Both the position numbers and the translations under genes were made by a program. Below, piece after piece: positions 44,685-54,024 of a stretch of 64,000 nt of DNA (its first letter is position 1; every line of letters starts with the position of its first letter). The notes under the pieces are model-generated. The model was not told the DNA's origin. It worked only from the letters and a program-made list of their open reading frames with translations, and searched no databases. The stretch lies in NCBI RefSeq assembly GCF_900177295.1, contig NZ_FWZX01000015.1, positions 62,001-126,000 on the forward strand, given 5' to 3'. This stretch comes from Tistlia consotensis USBA 355 (lineage in GTDB: Bacteria; Pseudomonadota; Alphaproteobacteria; Kiloniellales; DSM-21159).

Positions 44685-46121
44685 ATGGACTTCAGCCAGC
44701 GCGTGCAGCAGGCGGCCGCCAAGCACCAGGCGGGCCGGCTCGACGAGGCGGCGGCCGACTACCGGGCGATCCTGGCGCTGCAGCCCGGCCAGCCCGACGC
44801 GCTGCACCTGCTCGGCCTGGTCGCCCAGGCCAAGGGCCAGGTCGGCCAGGCCATCGACCTGATCGGCAAGGCGGTCGAGGCGGCGCCCGGCCAGGCGCTC
44901 TACCGCAACAACCTGGGTGCCATCCTGCTCGGCCAGGGCCGCGCCGCCGAGGCGCTGGCGCAGTTCCGCCGGGTGCTGGAGCTCAATCCGGACTACGCCG
45001 AGGCCTGGGTCAACCTGGGCGAGGCCCAGCTCGCCACCGGCGATCCGGCCGCTGCGCAGGGCAGCCTGCGCGAGGGGCTGCGGCGCAATCCCTCGCTGGC
45101 CGCCGGCCATGCCGGTCTGGCCAGGGCCTGCGCCGCGCTCGGCCGGGGCGACGAGGGCTTCCGCGCCGCCGCCCGGGCGATCAGCCTGCAGCCGCTGGTG
45201 CCCGGCTTCGAGGCCATCGCCGACGAGTTCGCCGAGCGGCGCCGCTATTCCTGGCACTTCCAGATGATGAACGACGCCGCGCGCAACGCCGCCTTCCGGG
45301 CGGCGATCGAGCGCAGCGTGCGGCCGGGCATGACCGTGCTGGAGATCGGCACCGGCTCGGGCCTGCTGGCGATGATGGCGGCGCGTGCCGGCGCGGCGCG
45401 GGTCGTGACCTGCGAGCGGCGGCCGGAGATCGCGGCGGTCGCCCGCCGGATCGTCGAGGCGAACGGCCTGGCCGACCGGGTGACCGTCGTCGAGGCGGCC
45501 TCGACGGCGCTGCAGCTCGGCCAGGCGCTGGCCGCTCCGGCCGACCTGCTGATCGCCGAGATCTACGATTCGCACCTGCTGGCCGAGGACGCCCTGCTGT
45601 CCCTCGCCGACGCCAAGGCCCGGCTGCTCAAGCCCGGCGCGCCGATCCTGCCCGGGCGGATCCTGCTCCGGGGCCGGCCGATCGAGAGCGAGGAACTCGC
45701 CGGCTACGGCCGGGTCGGCACGGTCGAAGGCTTCGACCTCTCGCCGTTCGACGCGCTGGCCAACGCCCGCTTCCTGGCGGCCGACGCGCGCGAGGCGCCC
45801 TGGCGCGCGCTCGGGGCGCCGCTGCCGCTGCTCGATTTCGAGCTGTCGCGCTTCCTGTCGCTGACCGGCAGCGAACGGATCGACTGGACGCCGACGGCGA
45901 GCGGCCGGCTCGACGGCTTCCTGCTCTGGTTCGAGCTCGATCTCGGCGAGGGGCTGGTGGTGTCGAACGGACCGGAGTCCGACAGCCGCAGCTGGGCCCA
46001 GGGCCTGCAGCTGCTGCCGCGACCGCCGTACGTCGAGGCGGGGCGCCCGGCGGCCCTCCAGGTCGAATGGCTGCGCCGCTTCGTCTTCCTCGACCCGCTC
46101 GACGAGCCGCCGGCCGGCTGA
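44685..46121 (+). CDS. TPR-repeat plus PRMT-like methyltransferase, paralogue 2
   Basis: A 478-residue relative of the preceding protein with clear TPR units (A-x-x-x-Y-R-A-I-L-x-L-x-P pattern) over residues 1-175, then RRYSWHFQMMNDAARN and a SAM motif [20 protein letters not shown] identical to paralogue 1. Its double-Glu loop is LIAEIYDSHLLAED. The TPR domain is better conserved here than in paralogue 1. The pair looks like an old tandem duplication placed inside a valine catabolic operon. Confidence 0.82.
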   Translation: MDFSQRVQQAAAKHQAGRLDEAAADYRAILALQPGQPDALHLLGLVAQAKGQVGQAIDLIGKAVEAAPGQALYRNNLGAILLGQGRAAEALAQFRRVLELNPDYAEAWVNLGEAQLATGDPAAAQGSLREGLRRNPSLAAGHAGLARACAALGRGDEGFRAAARAISLQPLVPGFEAIADEFAERRRYSWHFQMMNDAARNAAFRAAIERSVRPGMTVLEIGTGSGLLAMMAARAGAARVVTCERRPEIAAVARRIVEANGLADRVTVVEAASTALQLGQALAAPADLLIAEIYDSHLLAEDALLSLADAKARLLKPGAPILPGRILLRGRPIESEELAGYGRVGTVEGFDLSPFDALANARFLAADAREAPWRALGAPLPLLDFELSRFLSLTGSERIDWTPTASGRLDGFLLWFELDLGEGLVVSNGPESDSRSWAQGLQLLPRPPYVEAGRPAALQVEWLRRFVFLDPLDEPPAG

Positions 46122-46222
46122 CGCTGGATTCGGCAGGCCGGCTCTTCTAAACAGGGCCGGCGCGACGGCGGGCGCGGCGGCCGACGGGCCACGACAAAAC
46201 AGACCAGAAGGCGGTGCAAGGC

Positions 46223-47311
46223 ATGGACGAGACGGCGGAAATCCTCTTCGAGCGGCGCGGCGCGATCGGCCTGGTGACCCTCAGCCGTCCCAAGGCGCTG
46301 AACGCCTTGACGCTGGGGATGATCCGGGCCTTCCAGCCGGTGCTCGACGCCTGGGCCGAGGATCCCGGGGTCGGCGCCGTCGTGGTCCGCGGCGCCGGCG
46401 AGAAGGCCTTCTGCGCCGGCGGCGACGTGCGCGCCGTCTGGCAGGCCGGCAAGGCCGGCGACGAGGGCGGCCTGACGCGCGACTTCTTCCGCGAGGAGTA
46501 CATCCTCAACCGCACGGTCTTCCGCTTCCCGAAGCCCTACATCGCGCTGATCGACGGCATCACCATGGGCGGCGGCGTCGGGCTCTCGGTGCACGGCATG
46601 ATCCGGGTCGCCGGCGACCGGACGCTGGTCGCCATGCCGGAGACCGCGATCGGCCTGTTCCCGGACGTCGGCGGCTCCTACTTCCTGCCGCGCCTGCCGG
46701 GCAAGGCCGGGCTCTACCTGGCGCTGACCGGGCACCGCGTGAGGGCGGCCGACTGCCGCTACCTCGGCATCGCCACGCACTACGTGCCGACCGACCGCCA
46801 GGAGGAGCTGCTGCAGGCGCTCTGCGAAGCGGAGTTCCCGGGCGACGGCGGCAGCGGCGCCGAGGCGGCGGTCAACCGCTTCGTCGTCCACGCCGGCGGC
46901 TCGGAGATGCACCGGCGGCAGGCGCTGATCGACCGCCTCTTCTGCGGCGAGTCGGTCGAGGCGATCGTCTCGGCGCTCGAGGCCGCCGCCGCGAAGGGGG
47001 AGGCCGAGGGCGATGCGGGCTGGGCGGCCGAGCAGGTCGACATCCTGCACAAGCGCTCGCCGACCTCGATGAAGGTCGCCTTCGAGCAGCTGCGCCGCGG
47101 CGCCAACCTGACCTTCGAGGACTGCATGACCATGGAGTACCGGCTGAGCCAGGCGGCCATGGCCGGCCACAACTTCTACGAGGGCATCCGCGCGGTGCTG
47201 GTCGACAAGGACCATGCGCCGGCCTGGCGGCCCGCGTCGCTGGCCGAGGTCGACCGGGCGCTGGTCGAATCGCACTTCAAGCCGCTCGGCGAGCGGGACC
47301 TGACGTTCTAA
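46223..47311 (+). CDS. 3-hydroxyisobutyryl-CoA hydrolase (enoyl-CoA hydratase/isomerase family)
   Basis: HIBCH-type crotonase of 362 residues that frees 3-hydroxyisobutyrate in valine catabolism. It has the oxyanion-hole motif AFCAGGDVRAV, the second ITMGGGVGLSVHG, and the catalytic Glu in MPETAIGLFPDVGGSYFL, all characteristic of HIBCH. ATG 46223 is chosen; GTG 46214 would add three residues. The 3-hydroxyisobutyrate dehydrogenase gene follows directly. Confidence 0.9.
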   Translation: MDETAEILFERRGAIGLVTLSRPKALNALTLGMIRAFQPVLDAWAEDPGVGAVVVRGAGEKAFCAGGDVRAVWQAGKAGDEGGLTRDFFREEYILNRTVFRFPKPYIALIDGITMGGGVGLSVHGMIRVAGDRTLVAMPETAIGLFPDVGGSYFLPRLPGKAGLYLALTGHRVRAADCRYLGIATHYVPTDRQEELLQALCEAEFPGDGGSGAEAAVNRFVVHAGGSEMHRRQALIDRLFCGESVEAIVSALEAAAAKGEAEGDAGWAAEQVDILHKRSPTSMKVAFEQLRRGANLTFEDCMTMEYRLSQAAMAGHNFYEGIRAVLVDKDHAPAWRPASLAEVDRALVESHFKPLGERDLTF

Positions 47312-47343
47312 GGGGCTGGCCGCTGCGGCGAGGCCCCCTCTAT

Positions 47344-47370
47344 CGTCATTCCCGCGCGGGCGGGAACGAC
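47344..47370 (+). repeat. Degenerate family A palindromic repeat
   Basis: CGTCATTCCCGC-GCGGGCGGGAA, a single damaged arm related to 16002-16030, lying between the hydrolase and 3-hydroxyisobutyrate dehydrogenase genes. Confidence 0.65.
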
Positions 47371-47402
47371 GCAAGCAACAAGAACCTTCAGTGGAGGACA
47401 GC

Positions 47403-48314
47403 ATGGCGGCGATCGGTTTCATCGGTCTCGGCAACATGGGCGGGCCGATGGCCCGCAACCTGGTCAAGGCCGGGCACGACGTGAAGGGCTTCGACCTGGT
47501 GCCGGCGGCGCTCGAGGCGGCCCGGGCCGGCGGCATCGAGGTCGTCGGCAGCGCCGAGGACGCCGCCCGCGGCGTCCAGGCGGTCTTCACCATGCTGCCG
47601 GCCGGCCCGCACGTCCGAGCCGTCTATCTCGGCCCCGGTGGCGGAGGGGACGGGCAGGGCGGCCTGCTGGCCGCCGCCGACTCCGGCCCCCTCTTCCTCG
47701 ACTGCTCGACGATCGACGTCGACAGCGCCCGCGCGGTCCACGCCGCTGCCGAGGCCGCCGGCCACCCGATGGTCGACGCGCCGGTCTCGGGCGGCGTCGC
47801 CGGCGCCGAGGCCGGCACCCTGACGCTGATGGTCGGCGGCAGCGAGGCCGCCTTCATGAAGGCCGAGCCGCTGCTGAAGGCGGTCGGCCGGAAGGCGATC
47901 CACGCCGGCGGCCCCGGCAACGGCCAGGTCGCCAAGGTCTGCAACAACATGATGCTCGGCATCTGCATGCTGGCGACCTCGGAGGCCTTCACCCTGGGCA
48001 AGACCCTGGGCCTCGAGCCGAAGACGCTGTTCGACATCGCTTCCAGCGCGTCCGGGATGAACTGGGCGATGATGAACCATCATCCGCTGCCCGGCATCGT
48101 CGAGGCCGCCGCCGCCAACCGCGGCTACAAGCCGGGCTTCGCCGCGGCGATGATGCACAAGGACCTCAAGCTGTCCCAGGCCGCGGCGGCCAGCGCCGGC
48201 GTCGCGACGCCGCTCGGCGCCGAGGCGGCGCAGCTCTACACGCTCTTCGTCAACGCGGGCCACGGCGACCTCGACTACTCGGCGATCGTCAAGCTGATCG
48301 CCGGCGAGGACTGA
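47403..48314 (+). CDS. mmsB: 3-hydroxyisobutyrate dehydrogenase
   Basis: NAD-dependent beta-hydroxyacid dehydrogenase of 303 residues. It has the N-terminal dinucleotide fold GFIGLGNMGGPMA, the substrate motif DAPVSGGVAGA and the catalytic lysine in GNGQVAKVCNNM. ATG 47403 has TGGAGGAC upstream. With the isobutyryl-CoA dehydrogenase and hydrolase it makes methylmalonate semialdehyde from isobutyryl-CoA. Confidence 0.93.
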   Translation: MAAIGFIGLGNMGGPMARNLVKAGHDVKGFDLVPAALEAARAGGIEVVGSAEDAARGVQAVFTMLPAGPHVRAVYLGPGGGGDGQGGLLAAADSGPLFLDCSTIDVDSARAVHAAAEAAGHPMVDAPVSGGVAGAEAGTLTLMVGGSEAAFMKAEPLLKAVGRKAIHAGGPGNGQVAKVCNNMMLGICMLATSEAFTLGKTLGLEPKTLFDIASSASGMNWAMMNHHPLPGIVEAAAANRGYKPGFAAAMMHKDLKLSQAAAASAGVATPLGAEAAQLYTLFVNAGHGDLDYSAIVKLIAGED

Positions 48315-48348
48315 GCGCCGGAGACCCCGGTCCCCGAGTGTCACGGCG

Positions 48349-49743
48349 ATGGCCGGCGACGGCAGGGAGGAGGGCGTGGGCAGGCCACTGCCGGGCCGCC
48401 GGGGCCGAGCCCTGAGGAACCTCCGGGTGGGCTTCCGCGACTACGCGGCCTTCCTCGGGAGGCTGCACGACGAGTTCGGACCGATCGCGACCTTCGATCT
48501 GCCGTCGACGACGGTCTGTGCCGTCTTCGACGCGGAACTGATGCAGGAGGCGCTGGTCGCCAAGCGCGCCTGCTTCGAGAAGGGGCCGGCCCTCAAGCGC
48601 GCCGGCTTCCTCGGCGGCTCGACGATCCTGACCGGCGACGGCGAGCCGCACCGGCGCCGGCGCCGGCTGCTGCTGCCGGCGTTCCACGGCGAGGCCCTGG
48701 CCGGCTACGCCGGTCTCGTCATCGGGGCCGCGGCGGATCTGAGCGGCGGCTGGCGCGACGGCGCGACGGTCGACCTGGCGGCCGAGATGCAGCGCCTCAC
48801 GCTGCGGATCGAGACGGGCGCCTTCTTCGGCACGGACAGCCGGGTCGAGCCGGCGGTGCTGTCCGACGCCATCGAGGGCATGCGCTGGGACATGAAGCTG
48901 CTCTTCCTGCCCTGGAGCGGCCTGCTGCGGCGCCTGCCGCTGCCGCAGAGCCGGAAGGCGCGCCGGGCCTTCGGCCGACTGGACGCGGCGATCCGGGAGG
49001 TCGTCCGAAAGGCGCGCGCCGACACGGGCGCCCGGGTCGATCTGGTCTCGCTGCTGGCGCGCGCCCGCGACGAGGCCGGCGGCTATGCCGCGCTCAGCGA
49101 CTCCGAGGTGCGCGACGAGTGCTATGCCGTCCTGCTCGCCGCGCACGAGGCGACGGTGAACGCGATGGTCTGGGCCTTCCATCACCTGGCCTGCCGTCCC
49201 GAGACGCAGGTGCGGCTCGAGCGGGAGCTCGACGCGGTGCTCGCCGGCCGGCCGCCAGCGCCCGCCGACCTGGAGAGCCTGCCTTTCGCCCGGGCGGTCT
49301 TCGACGAGACCCTGCGGCTGACGCCGCCCATCGCCTTCTTCGGCCGCCGGGCGATCGCCGACTGCACGATCGGCGGCTACCGGATTCCGGCCGGCACCAC
49401 GGTCCAGATGGCGGTGCTGACCGCCCAGCGCGATCCCCGCCACTTCCCCGAGCCGGACCGCTTCCTGCCGGAGCGCTGGCTCGAGGAAGGGGGCGGGCCG
49501 GGCGACGGGATCGCGTTCCTGGCGTTCGGCGGCGGCAACCGTCTCTGCGTCGGCGGCGCCTTCGCCCGGATGGCAGCGGTCCTGGTCCTCGCCACGGTGG
49601 TGCAGCGCTGGCGCTTCCAGCCGCTGCTCGCCGGCCCGGTCGAGACCACCTCCCTGGTCATCTATCGTCCGAAGCACGGGCTGCCGATGCGCCTGATGGC
49701 GCGCAGGGACGTGCCGGCCAGCGACGGCGGGGCCCGGGCTTAG
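48349..49743 (+). CDS. Cytochrome P450
   Basis: P450 monooxygenase of 464 residues without a membrane anchor. The I-helix reads AAHEATVNA, the K-helix ExxR is ETLR, and the heme loop is FGGGNRLCVGGAFA with the axial Cys. The full-length, CYP110/CYP102-like layout lacks any fused reductase, so a separate redox partner is needed. It starts 34 bases after mmsB but is probably not part of the same pathway. Confidence 0.9.
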   Translation: MAGDGREEGVGRPLPGRRGRALRNLRVGFRDYAAFLGRLHDEFGPIATFDLPSTTVCAVFDAELMQEALVAKRACFEKGPALKRAGFLGGSTILTGDGEPHRRRRRLLLPAFHGEALAGYAGLVIGAAADLSGGWRDGATVDLAAEMQRLTLRIETGAFFGTDSRVEPAVLSDAIEGMRWDMKLLFLPWSGLLRRLPLPQSRKARRAFGRLDAAIREVVRKARADTGARVDLVSLLARARDEAGGYAALSDSEVRDECYAVLLAAHEATVNAMVWAFHHLACRPETQVRLERELDAVLAGRPPAPADLESLPFARAVFDETLRLTPPIAFFGRRAIADCTIGGYRIPAGTTVQMAVLTAQRDPRHFPEPDRFLPERWLEEGGGPGDGIAFLAFGGGNRLCVGGAFARMAAVLVLATVVQRWRFQPLLAGPVETTSLVIYRPKHGLPMRLMARRDVPASDGGARA

Positions 49744-49830
49744 GCCGAGCCCGGGGCCGGGACGATCCGCATCGGCCGGCTGTGCGGGTGTGGCCGATGC
49801 AATCATGGGCAGAATTGCCGCGCCCCAGTG

Positions 49831-49847
49831 CTTAAGTCTCTCTTAAT
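49831..49847. promoter_or_regulatory. Possible MarR autoregulatory site
   Basis: Direct repeats CTTAAG (49831-49836) and CTTAAT (49842-49847), 11 bases apart, stand out in the GC-rich gap ahead of the MarR gene. A regulator site is a guess from position. Confidence 0.3.
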
Positions 49848-49914
49848 GCCTCTGCGGCCATCTTTCGCGTCAACTTTGCTGCGAATGCTCCACATCCGCC
49901 AGGGGACCGGAACG

Positions 49915-50385
49915 ATGAAGACGAGCTATCTCCAGACCATCCAGCTGGTCGAGCGGCTGCACCGGCAGTGTCTCGAGCTGGTCAAGGCGGAGCTCGAGCG
50001 CCTGGCGATCCGCGATCTCAACAACGTCCAGGCGCTGATCCTCTTCAACATCGGCGAGGAGGAGCTGACGGTCGGCGAGCTGACCCAGCGCGGCTACTAC
50101 CTGGGCTCCAACGTCTCCTACAACGTCAAGAAGCTGGTCGAGAACGGCTACCTGATCCAGCAGCGCTCGCTGCACGATCGCCGCTCGTTCCACGTCAAGG
50201 CGAGCGAGCGCGGCGTCGCCGTCTACCGCCATCTCTCGGCCCTGTTCGAGCGCCACGTCGCCGAGATGCCGGACGCCGGCTTCTCCCCCGAGATGCTCAA
50301 CGACGCCGGCCGCGTCCTGGCCCGCCTGCTGCGCTTCTGGTCAGCCCCGGGCTCGGTGCGCGCGCCGATGACCGACGCGGCCTGA
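49915..50385 (+). CDS. MarR/winged-helix transcriptional regulator, LdtR-like
   Basis: Winged-helix regulator of 156 residues. The opening KTSYLQTIQLVERLHRQCLE and the recognition region QRGYYLGSNVSYNVKKLVENGY are typical of the alphaproteobacterial LdtR-type MarR group, with wing residues LHDRRSFHVK. ATG 49915 follows an AGGGGA site. Its target genes are not visible here; autoregulation is plausible. Confidence 0.88.
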   Translation: MKTSYLQTIQLVERLHRQCLELVKAELERLAIRDLNNVQALILFNIGEEELTVGELTQRGYYLGSNVSYNVKKLVENGYLIQQRSLHDRRSFHVKASERGVAVYRHLSALFERHVAEMPDAGFSPEMLNDAGRVLARLLRFWSAPGSVRAPMTDAA

Positions 50386-50393
50386 GGCCGGCT

Positions 50394-51524
50394 TCACCGG
50401 CCGGCCGGGCGCGGGCGCTCGACGACGAGGCCGTCGTCGAGGAGCTGCCGGAAATGATCGACGACGGCCTGCCCGGCAGGCCGGAAAGCCATGCCCAGCT
50501 CACGTTCCGCGCGTCCGCTGTCGAAGGCCAGCGGATAGCCGACGTTGCGCGAGACGAAGGCCTGGCTGACCCCCGTGAGCGGGGCGAGCAGCCGCACGAA
50601 CGGCGTCGGCAGGATCCGCGGCGGAAAGGCATAGCCGGATCCGAAGGCGTCGCGCAGGATGCGGCCGATCTCCAGGAGGCTCAGCGTCCCGGCGACCAGC
50701 AGGTGGCGGCCGGCGGCGCTGCTGCCCAGGCCGGCGCGCAGGTGCGCCTCGGCGACGTCGCGCACGTCGACGATGCCGAACTCCAGTGCGGGCACACCGA
50801 GGCGGTAGAGGCCGCTGGCGAAGTCGCGCAGGATCGACACGCTCTCCGAACCGGCGTGGCGGCTCAGCGCGGGGCCCAGCACCAGTCCGGGGTTCAGGGT
50901 CACCAGGTCCCAGCGGTCCTGACTCTCCGAGACCTGCCACGCCAGGCGCTCGGCCGCGGCCTTGGCGTAGGAGTAGGGCTGGTGGCGCTCGGTGCTGCTG
51001 GTGTTCCAGCAGCGCTCGTCGAAGCGCCCGGCATCGGTCGCCGCCAGGTCGCAGGCGTCGCCGTAGACGGCGGCGACGCTGGAGGTCAGCACGACGCGGC
51101 GGACCGAGGCCGTGCGGTTCGCCGCATCGAGCACGTTGCGGGTTCCTTCGATCGCCGGCTCGATGACCTGGCGCCGGGGATTGCGGAGGCTGCGAGCGAT
51201 GAAGGGCGAGGCCGTGTGGAAGACCAGGTGGCAGCCGGCCATCGCTGCGTCGAAGCTGCCCGGCGCCAGCAGGTCGGCGGCGCTCAGCGACAGCCGCCCG
51301 GGGGCCTCACCGGCCGCGCGCCGGAGGTGCTCCGTCTTCCGCGTGTCCGCGGGATCGCGCACCGTACCGCGCACCTCGCAGCCCCGTTCGAGCAGGCGCT
51401 TGACCAGCCAGGAGGCAAGGTAGCCGTTCGCGCCGGTAACCAGCACCGGCCCGCTCGCCAGCCCCCGCTCGTCGGCCTCCCGGTCGCTGGCGGCTGTGCC
51501 GGACTCCGCCGTCTTGCCACCCAT
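50394..51524 (-). CDS. NAD-dependent epimerase/dehydratase (extended SDR, dihydroflavonol reductase-like)
   Basis: Extended SDR of 376 residues. VLVTGANGYLASWLVKRLL (residues 27-45) is the NADP-binding motif with the Arg preference RGTVRDP; SSVAAVYG and YSYAKAAAE hold the catalytic Ser and Tyr/Lys. This pattern fits cinnamoyl-CoA/dihydroflavonol reductase relatives. ATG 51524 follows AGGAAGGG. The first 25 residues are a low-complexity extension. It is convergent with the MarR gene, the stops being only about 8 bases apart. Confidence 0.87.
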   Translation of the reverse strand: MGGKTAESGTAASDREADERGLASGPVLVTGANGYLASWLVKRLLERGCEVRGTVRDPADTRKTEHLRRAAGEAPGRLSLSAADLLAPGSFDAAMAGCHLVFHTASPFIARSLRNPRRQVIEPAIEGTRNVLDAANRTASVRRVVLTSSVAAVYGDACDLAATDAGRFDERCWNTSSTERHQPYSYAKAAAERLAWQVSESQDRWDLVTLNPGLVLGPALSRHAGSESVSILRDFASGLYRLGVPALEFGIVDVRDVAEAHLRAGLGSSAAGRHLLVAGTLSLLEIGRILRDAFGSGYAFPPRILPTPFVRLLAPLTGVSQAFVSRNVGYPLAFDSGRAERELGMAFRPAGQAVVDHFRQLLDDGLVVERPRPAGR

Positions 51525-51593
51525 CGGGTTTACCCTTCCTGTGTGAGAAATCCAGGCTAGTCTGCCGGCAGCCGACAGCCGGGGGTAAGTGTC

Positions 51594-52631
51594 TTGGCCG
51601 CACCGATCTTCATCGTTTCGACGGGCCGCTGCGGTTCGACCATGCTCTCGAACATGGTCCGATGCCATCGCTCCCTGCTGAGCATATCGGAGTTCTTCAC
51701 CTCCCTCGGCGCCTACGCGTTTCGCGGCGGGGTCATGACCGGCGCGGCGGTGGCCCGGCGACTCGGCACGCTCTCGCCCGCCGGCCGGGCGTTGCTGGAG
51801 AACGGCCTGCACGTCGACGAATTCCTGTATCCGCTGGGTCCCGGCGCGCGCTACGGCGCGGGCGAGGTGCCGCCGATCCTCTGCACGACGCTGCCCCACC
51901 TCACCGAGGACCACGAGCGGCTGTGGGACGAGCTCGCCGCGGCGCTGAGCGGCCGCGGCAGCGCCCCGCTTGGCGAGCACTACCGCTTCGTCTTCGACTG
52001 GCTGGCCGAGCGCTTCGGCCGCAGCGTCTGGCTGGAGCGCTCCGGCGCCTCGCTGCTGTTCGTGCCGACCTTGGCCCGGCTCTATCCGGACGCCCGCTTC
52101 GTGCACATCTACCGGGACGGCCGCGACACCGCGCTGTCGATGCGGCGCCACCATTTCTTCCGGCTCCGGGTCCAGATGGCGGAGCTGCTGCACCGCGTCG
52201 GCCTCGACCCGATGGCGCCGTTCAATGTGCCGGGCACGAGCCCCTGGGTGCCGGCGGCGGAGCGCCTGCGGTTCGGCTTCTTCGACGCGGAGCGCTACCG
52301 CCGCATGGAGATCCCGTTGCCCGCCTTCGGGCGGTTCTGGAGCGAGATGATCGAGCGCGGGCTCGGCTATCTGGCGGCCCTGCCGGAGGAGCGCGTGCTG
52401 TCGCTGCGCTATGAGGACGTCGTCGCCGAGCCGGAGGCCGAGCTGCGCCGCTTCATCCGGTTCGTCGGGCCGGACCTCGAGGCCGACTCCTGGCTGGCCG
52501 AGGTCTCGGCGCTGCCGAACGCGAAGGCACCGGCCTGGCAGAGCCTCGAAGCCTCGGAGCTCGCGGCGCTCGAGCGGGCCTGCAGCCCCGGGCAGCGGCT
52601 GCTCGGCTATCTGCCGGCCGGCGGCGCGTGA
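51594..52631 (+). CDS. Sulfotransferase family protein
   Basis: PAPS-dependent sulfotransferase-like protein of 345 residues. The 5'-phosphosulfate loop is IVSTGRCGSTMLSNM near the start, and the 3'-phosphate binding strand is FVHIYRDGRDTALSM around residues 168-182. The start is TTG 51594 behind GGGGGTAA, divergent from the epimerase gene. The acceptor cannot be deduced. Confidence 0.82.
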   Translation: MAAPIFIVSTGRCGSTMLSNMVRCHRSLLSISEFFTSLGAYAFRGGVMTGAAVARRLGTLSPAGRALLENGLHVDEFLYPLGPGARYGAGEVPPILCTTLPHLTEDHERLWDELAAALSGRGSAPLGEHYRFVFDWLAERFGRSVWLERSGASLLFVPTLARLYPDARFVHIYRDGRDTALSMRRHHFFRLRVQMAELLHRVGLDPMAPFNVPGTSPWVPAAERLRFGFFDAERYRRMEIPLPAFGRFWSEMIERGLGYLAALPEERVLSLRYEDVVAEPEAELRRFIRFVGPDLEADSWLAEVSALPNAKAPAWQSLEASELAALERACSPGQRLLGYLPAGGA

Positions 52632-52655
52632 CTGCCGCGGCGGCTGCGGTCGTTC

Positions 52656-53810
52656 TCAGTAGGGCGGCCGGTCGCCGACCAGCGGCGCCAGGTCGTAGTC
52701 GCTCGCTTCCAGCCAGAAGCCGACGCCGGTGTAGCGGCTCACGGCGGGCGGCACCAGGAAGGGCGCCCATTCCAGCAGGCGGACCAGCACCGCGAGGGCC
52801 GAGCAGAGCAGGCGGTGGCGCTGCGGCGGGTAGCCGAGCCCGTCGGCCAGGGAATCGCCGAGCAGGTGGCGCGAGATGCGGTAGGTGAGTGACTTGAAGC
52901 GGCGGGCCAGCCAGGGGTTCTCGATGCCCAGGTACTCGGGCCCCGCGTCGAACATCGCCTGGCACAGCCGGCGCGAGGTCGCGTCCGGGTCGCATTCCAC
53001 GCTCGAGGCGATCTCGATCAGCCGCAGCGCCTCCTCCTCGGAGGTGTAGACCAGCTCCGGATCGATGCCGAAGAGATGGCCGACGTAGCGCCAGGTCAGC
53101 AGCACGCCTTCGACCTCCGCGCGGCTGAAGCGGACGCCGAGCTTCTGCAGGCCGCGCAGGACGTGGAACGAGAAGTAGACCGTGTTCAGCGCCATGTGCG
53201 CCTGATTGAGCGGCAGCCCCCAGGCCTCGACGTCCCACTCGCCGGACTGCAGCAGCCGGCGCCGCGTCCGGGCGTGCATCAGCCGCACGAGGACGGCGAT
53301 CTTGAAGCCGTCGGACTGGCGCCTCAGGCCGTCGGGCATGAAGGTCTCGATGACGAAGCGCGAGGTCTGGGCGTAGCGGTGTGCCGTGTGGTCGAGCAGC
53401 GCGCCGGTCATCGCCAGCGGCTTGTTCGCCGATGCCAGATAGCTGTGCGGCAGCGCGTAGCAGGCGAAGGCGAAGCCGGTCAGCAGGCCGCTGCGGAGGA
53501 TCTTCCGGCTGCCGAAGCGCATGCGGCGCCAGTCGACCCAGAAGGGCACGTGGTCGAGCTCCCTGAACAGCGCCAGCAGCGGGGCCGGGGGATCCTCCAC
53601 GGCCTCGATGCCGTGGTCGATTGCCCGGACTACCATGGCCATGCCCTGGCCGCGCGGCAGTGTTTCGAAGAGCTCGACCAGCGCGTCGGCCGTCGGGTCC
53701 CCGAGCTGCAGGTGCCGGAGGTACTGGTCGACCGCGCTGCCGTGCCGGGCGCGGGCCGCCGCGATTCGTTCCGGGGACAGAGGCGCTGGCGAAGACGTCG
53801 CTGTGAACAT
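52656..53810 (-). CDS. Oxygenase MpaB family (DUF2236) protein
   Basis: A 384-residue member of the DUF2236/MpaB group, which includes heme-dependent latex-clearing protein and fungal MpaB. Conserved features visible are the FWVDWRRMRFGSRKI segment, the AHMALNTVYFSFHV helix and TWRYVGHLFGIDPEL. The substrate is unknown. It is convergent with the sulfotransferase-like gene. Confidence 0.82.
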   Translation of the reverse strand: MFTATSSPAPLSPERIAAARARHGSAVDQYLRHLQLGDPTADALVELFETLPRGQGMAMVVRAIDHGIEAVEDPPAPLLALFRELDHVPFWVDWRRMRFGSRKILRSGLLTGFAFACYALPHSYLASANKPLAMTGALLDHTAHRYAQTSRFVIETFMPDGLRRQSDGFKIAVLVRLMHARTRRRLLQSGEWDVEAWGLPLNQAHMALNTVYFSFHVLRGLQKLGVRFSRAEVEGVLLTWRYVGHLFGIDPELVYTSEEEALRLIEIASSVECDPDATSRRLCQAMFDAGPEYLGIENPWLARRFKSLTYRISRHLLGDSLADGLGYPPQRHRLLCSALAVLVRLLEWAPFLVPPAVSRYTGVGFWLEASDYDLAPLVGDRPPY

Positions 53811-54024
53811 CGATACTGGCCGCTCCCTGCCCCGACCTCGCTGAAGGCGGTCCCGTCATGGCGGTCCGGGACATGTCGCGCAAGCCCCAACGCCAGCGAA
53901 GGCTTCCTGCCGCCGGCCGTGCCGGGTGGCGGCGAAGGCTCGCTCGGTGGCGTCGCCGCCATCTTTCGGGCCGGGGCGCCGGCTCTTCGCGGGGCGCCCG
54001 ACTGCCGTCCCGCGGCGTCGGGAA

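Noticed and set aside
53811-54024. Possible small gene between the DUF2236 and lrgB genes
   Set aside because: The frames found there are low-complexity and lack a ribosome-binding site; I see no supported feature in this gap.
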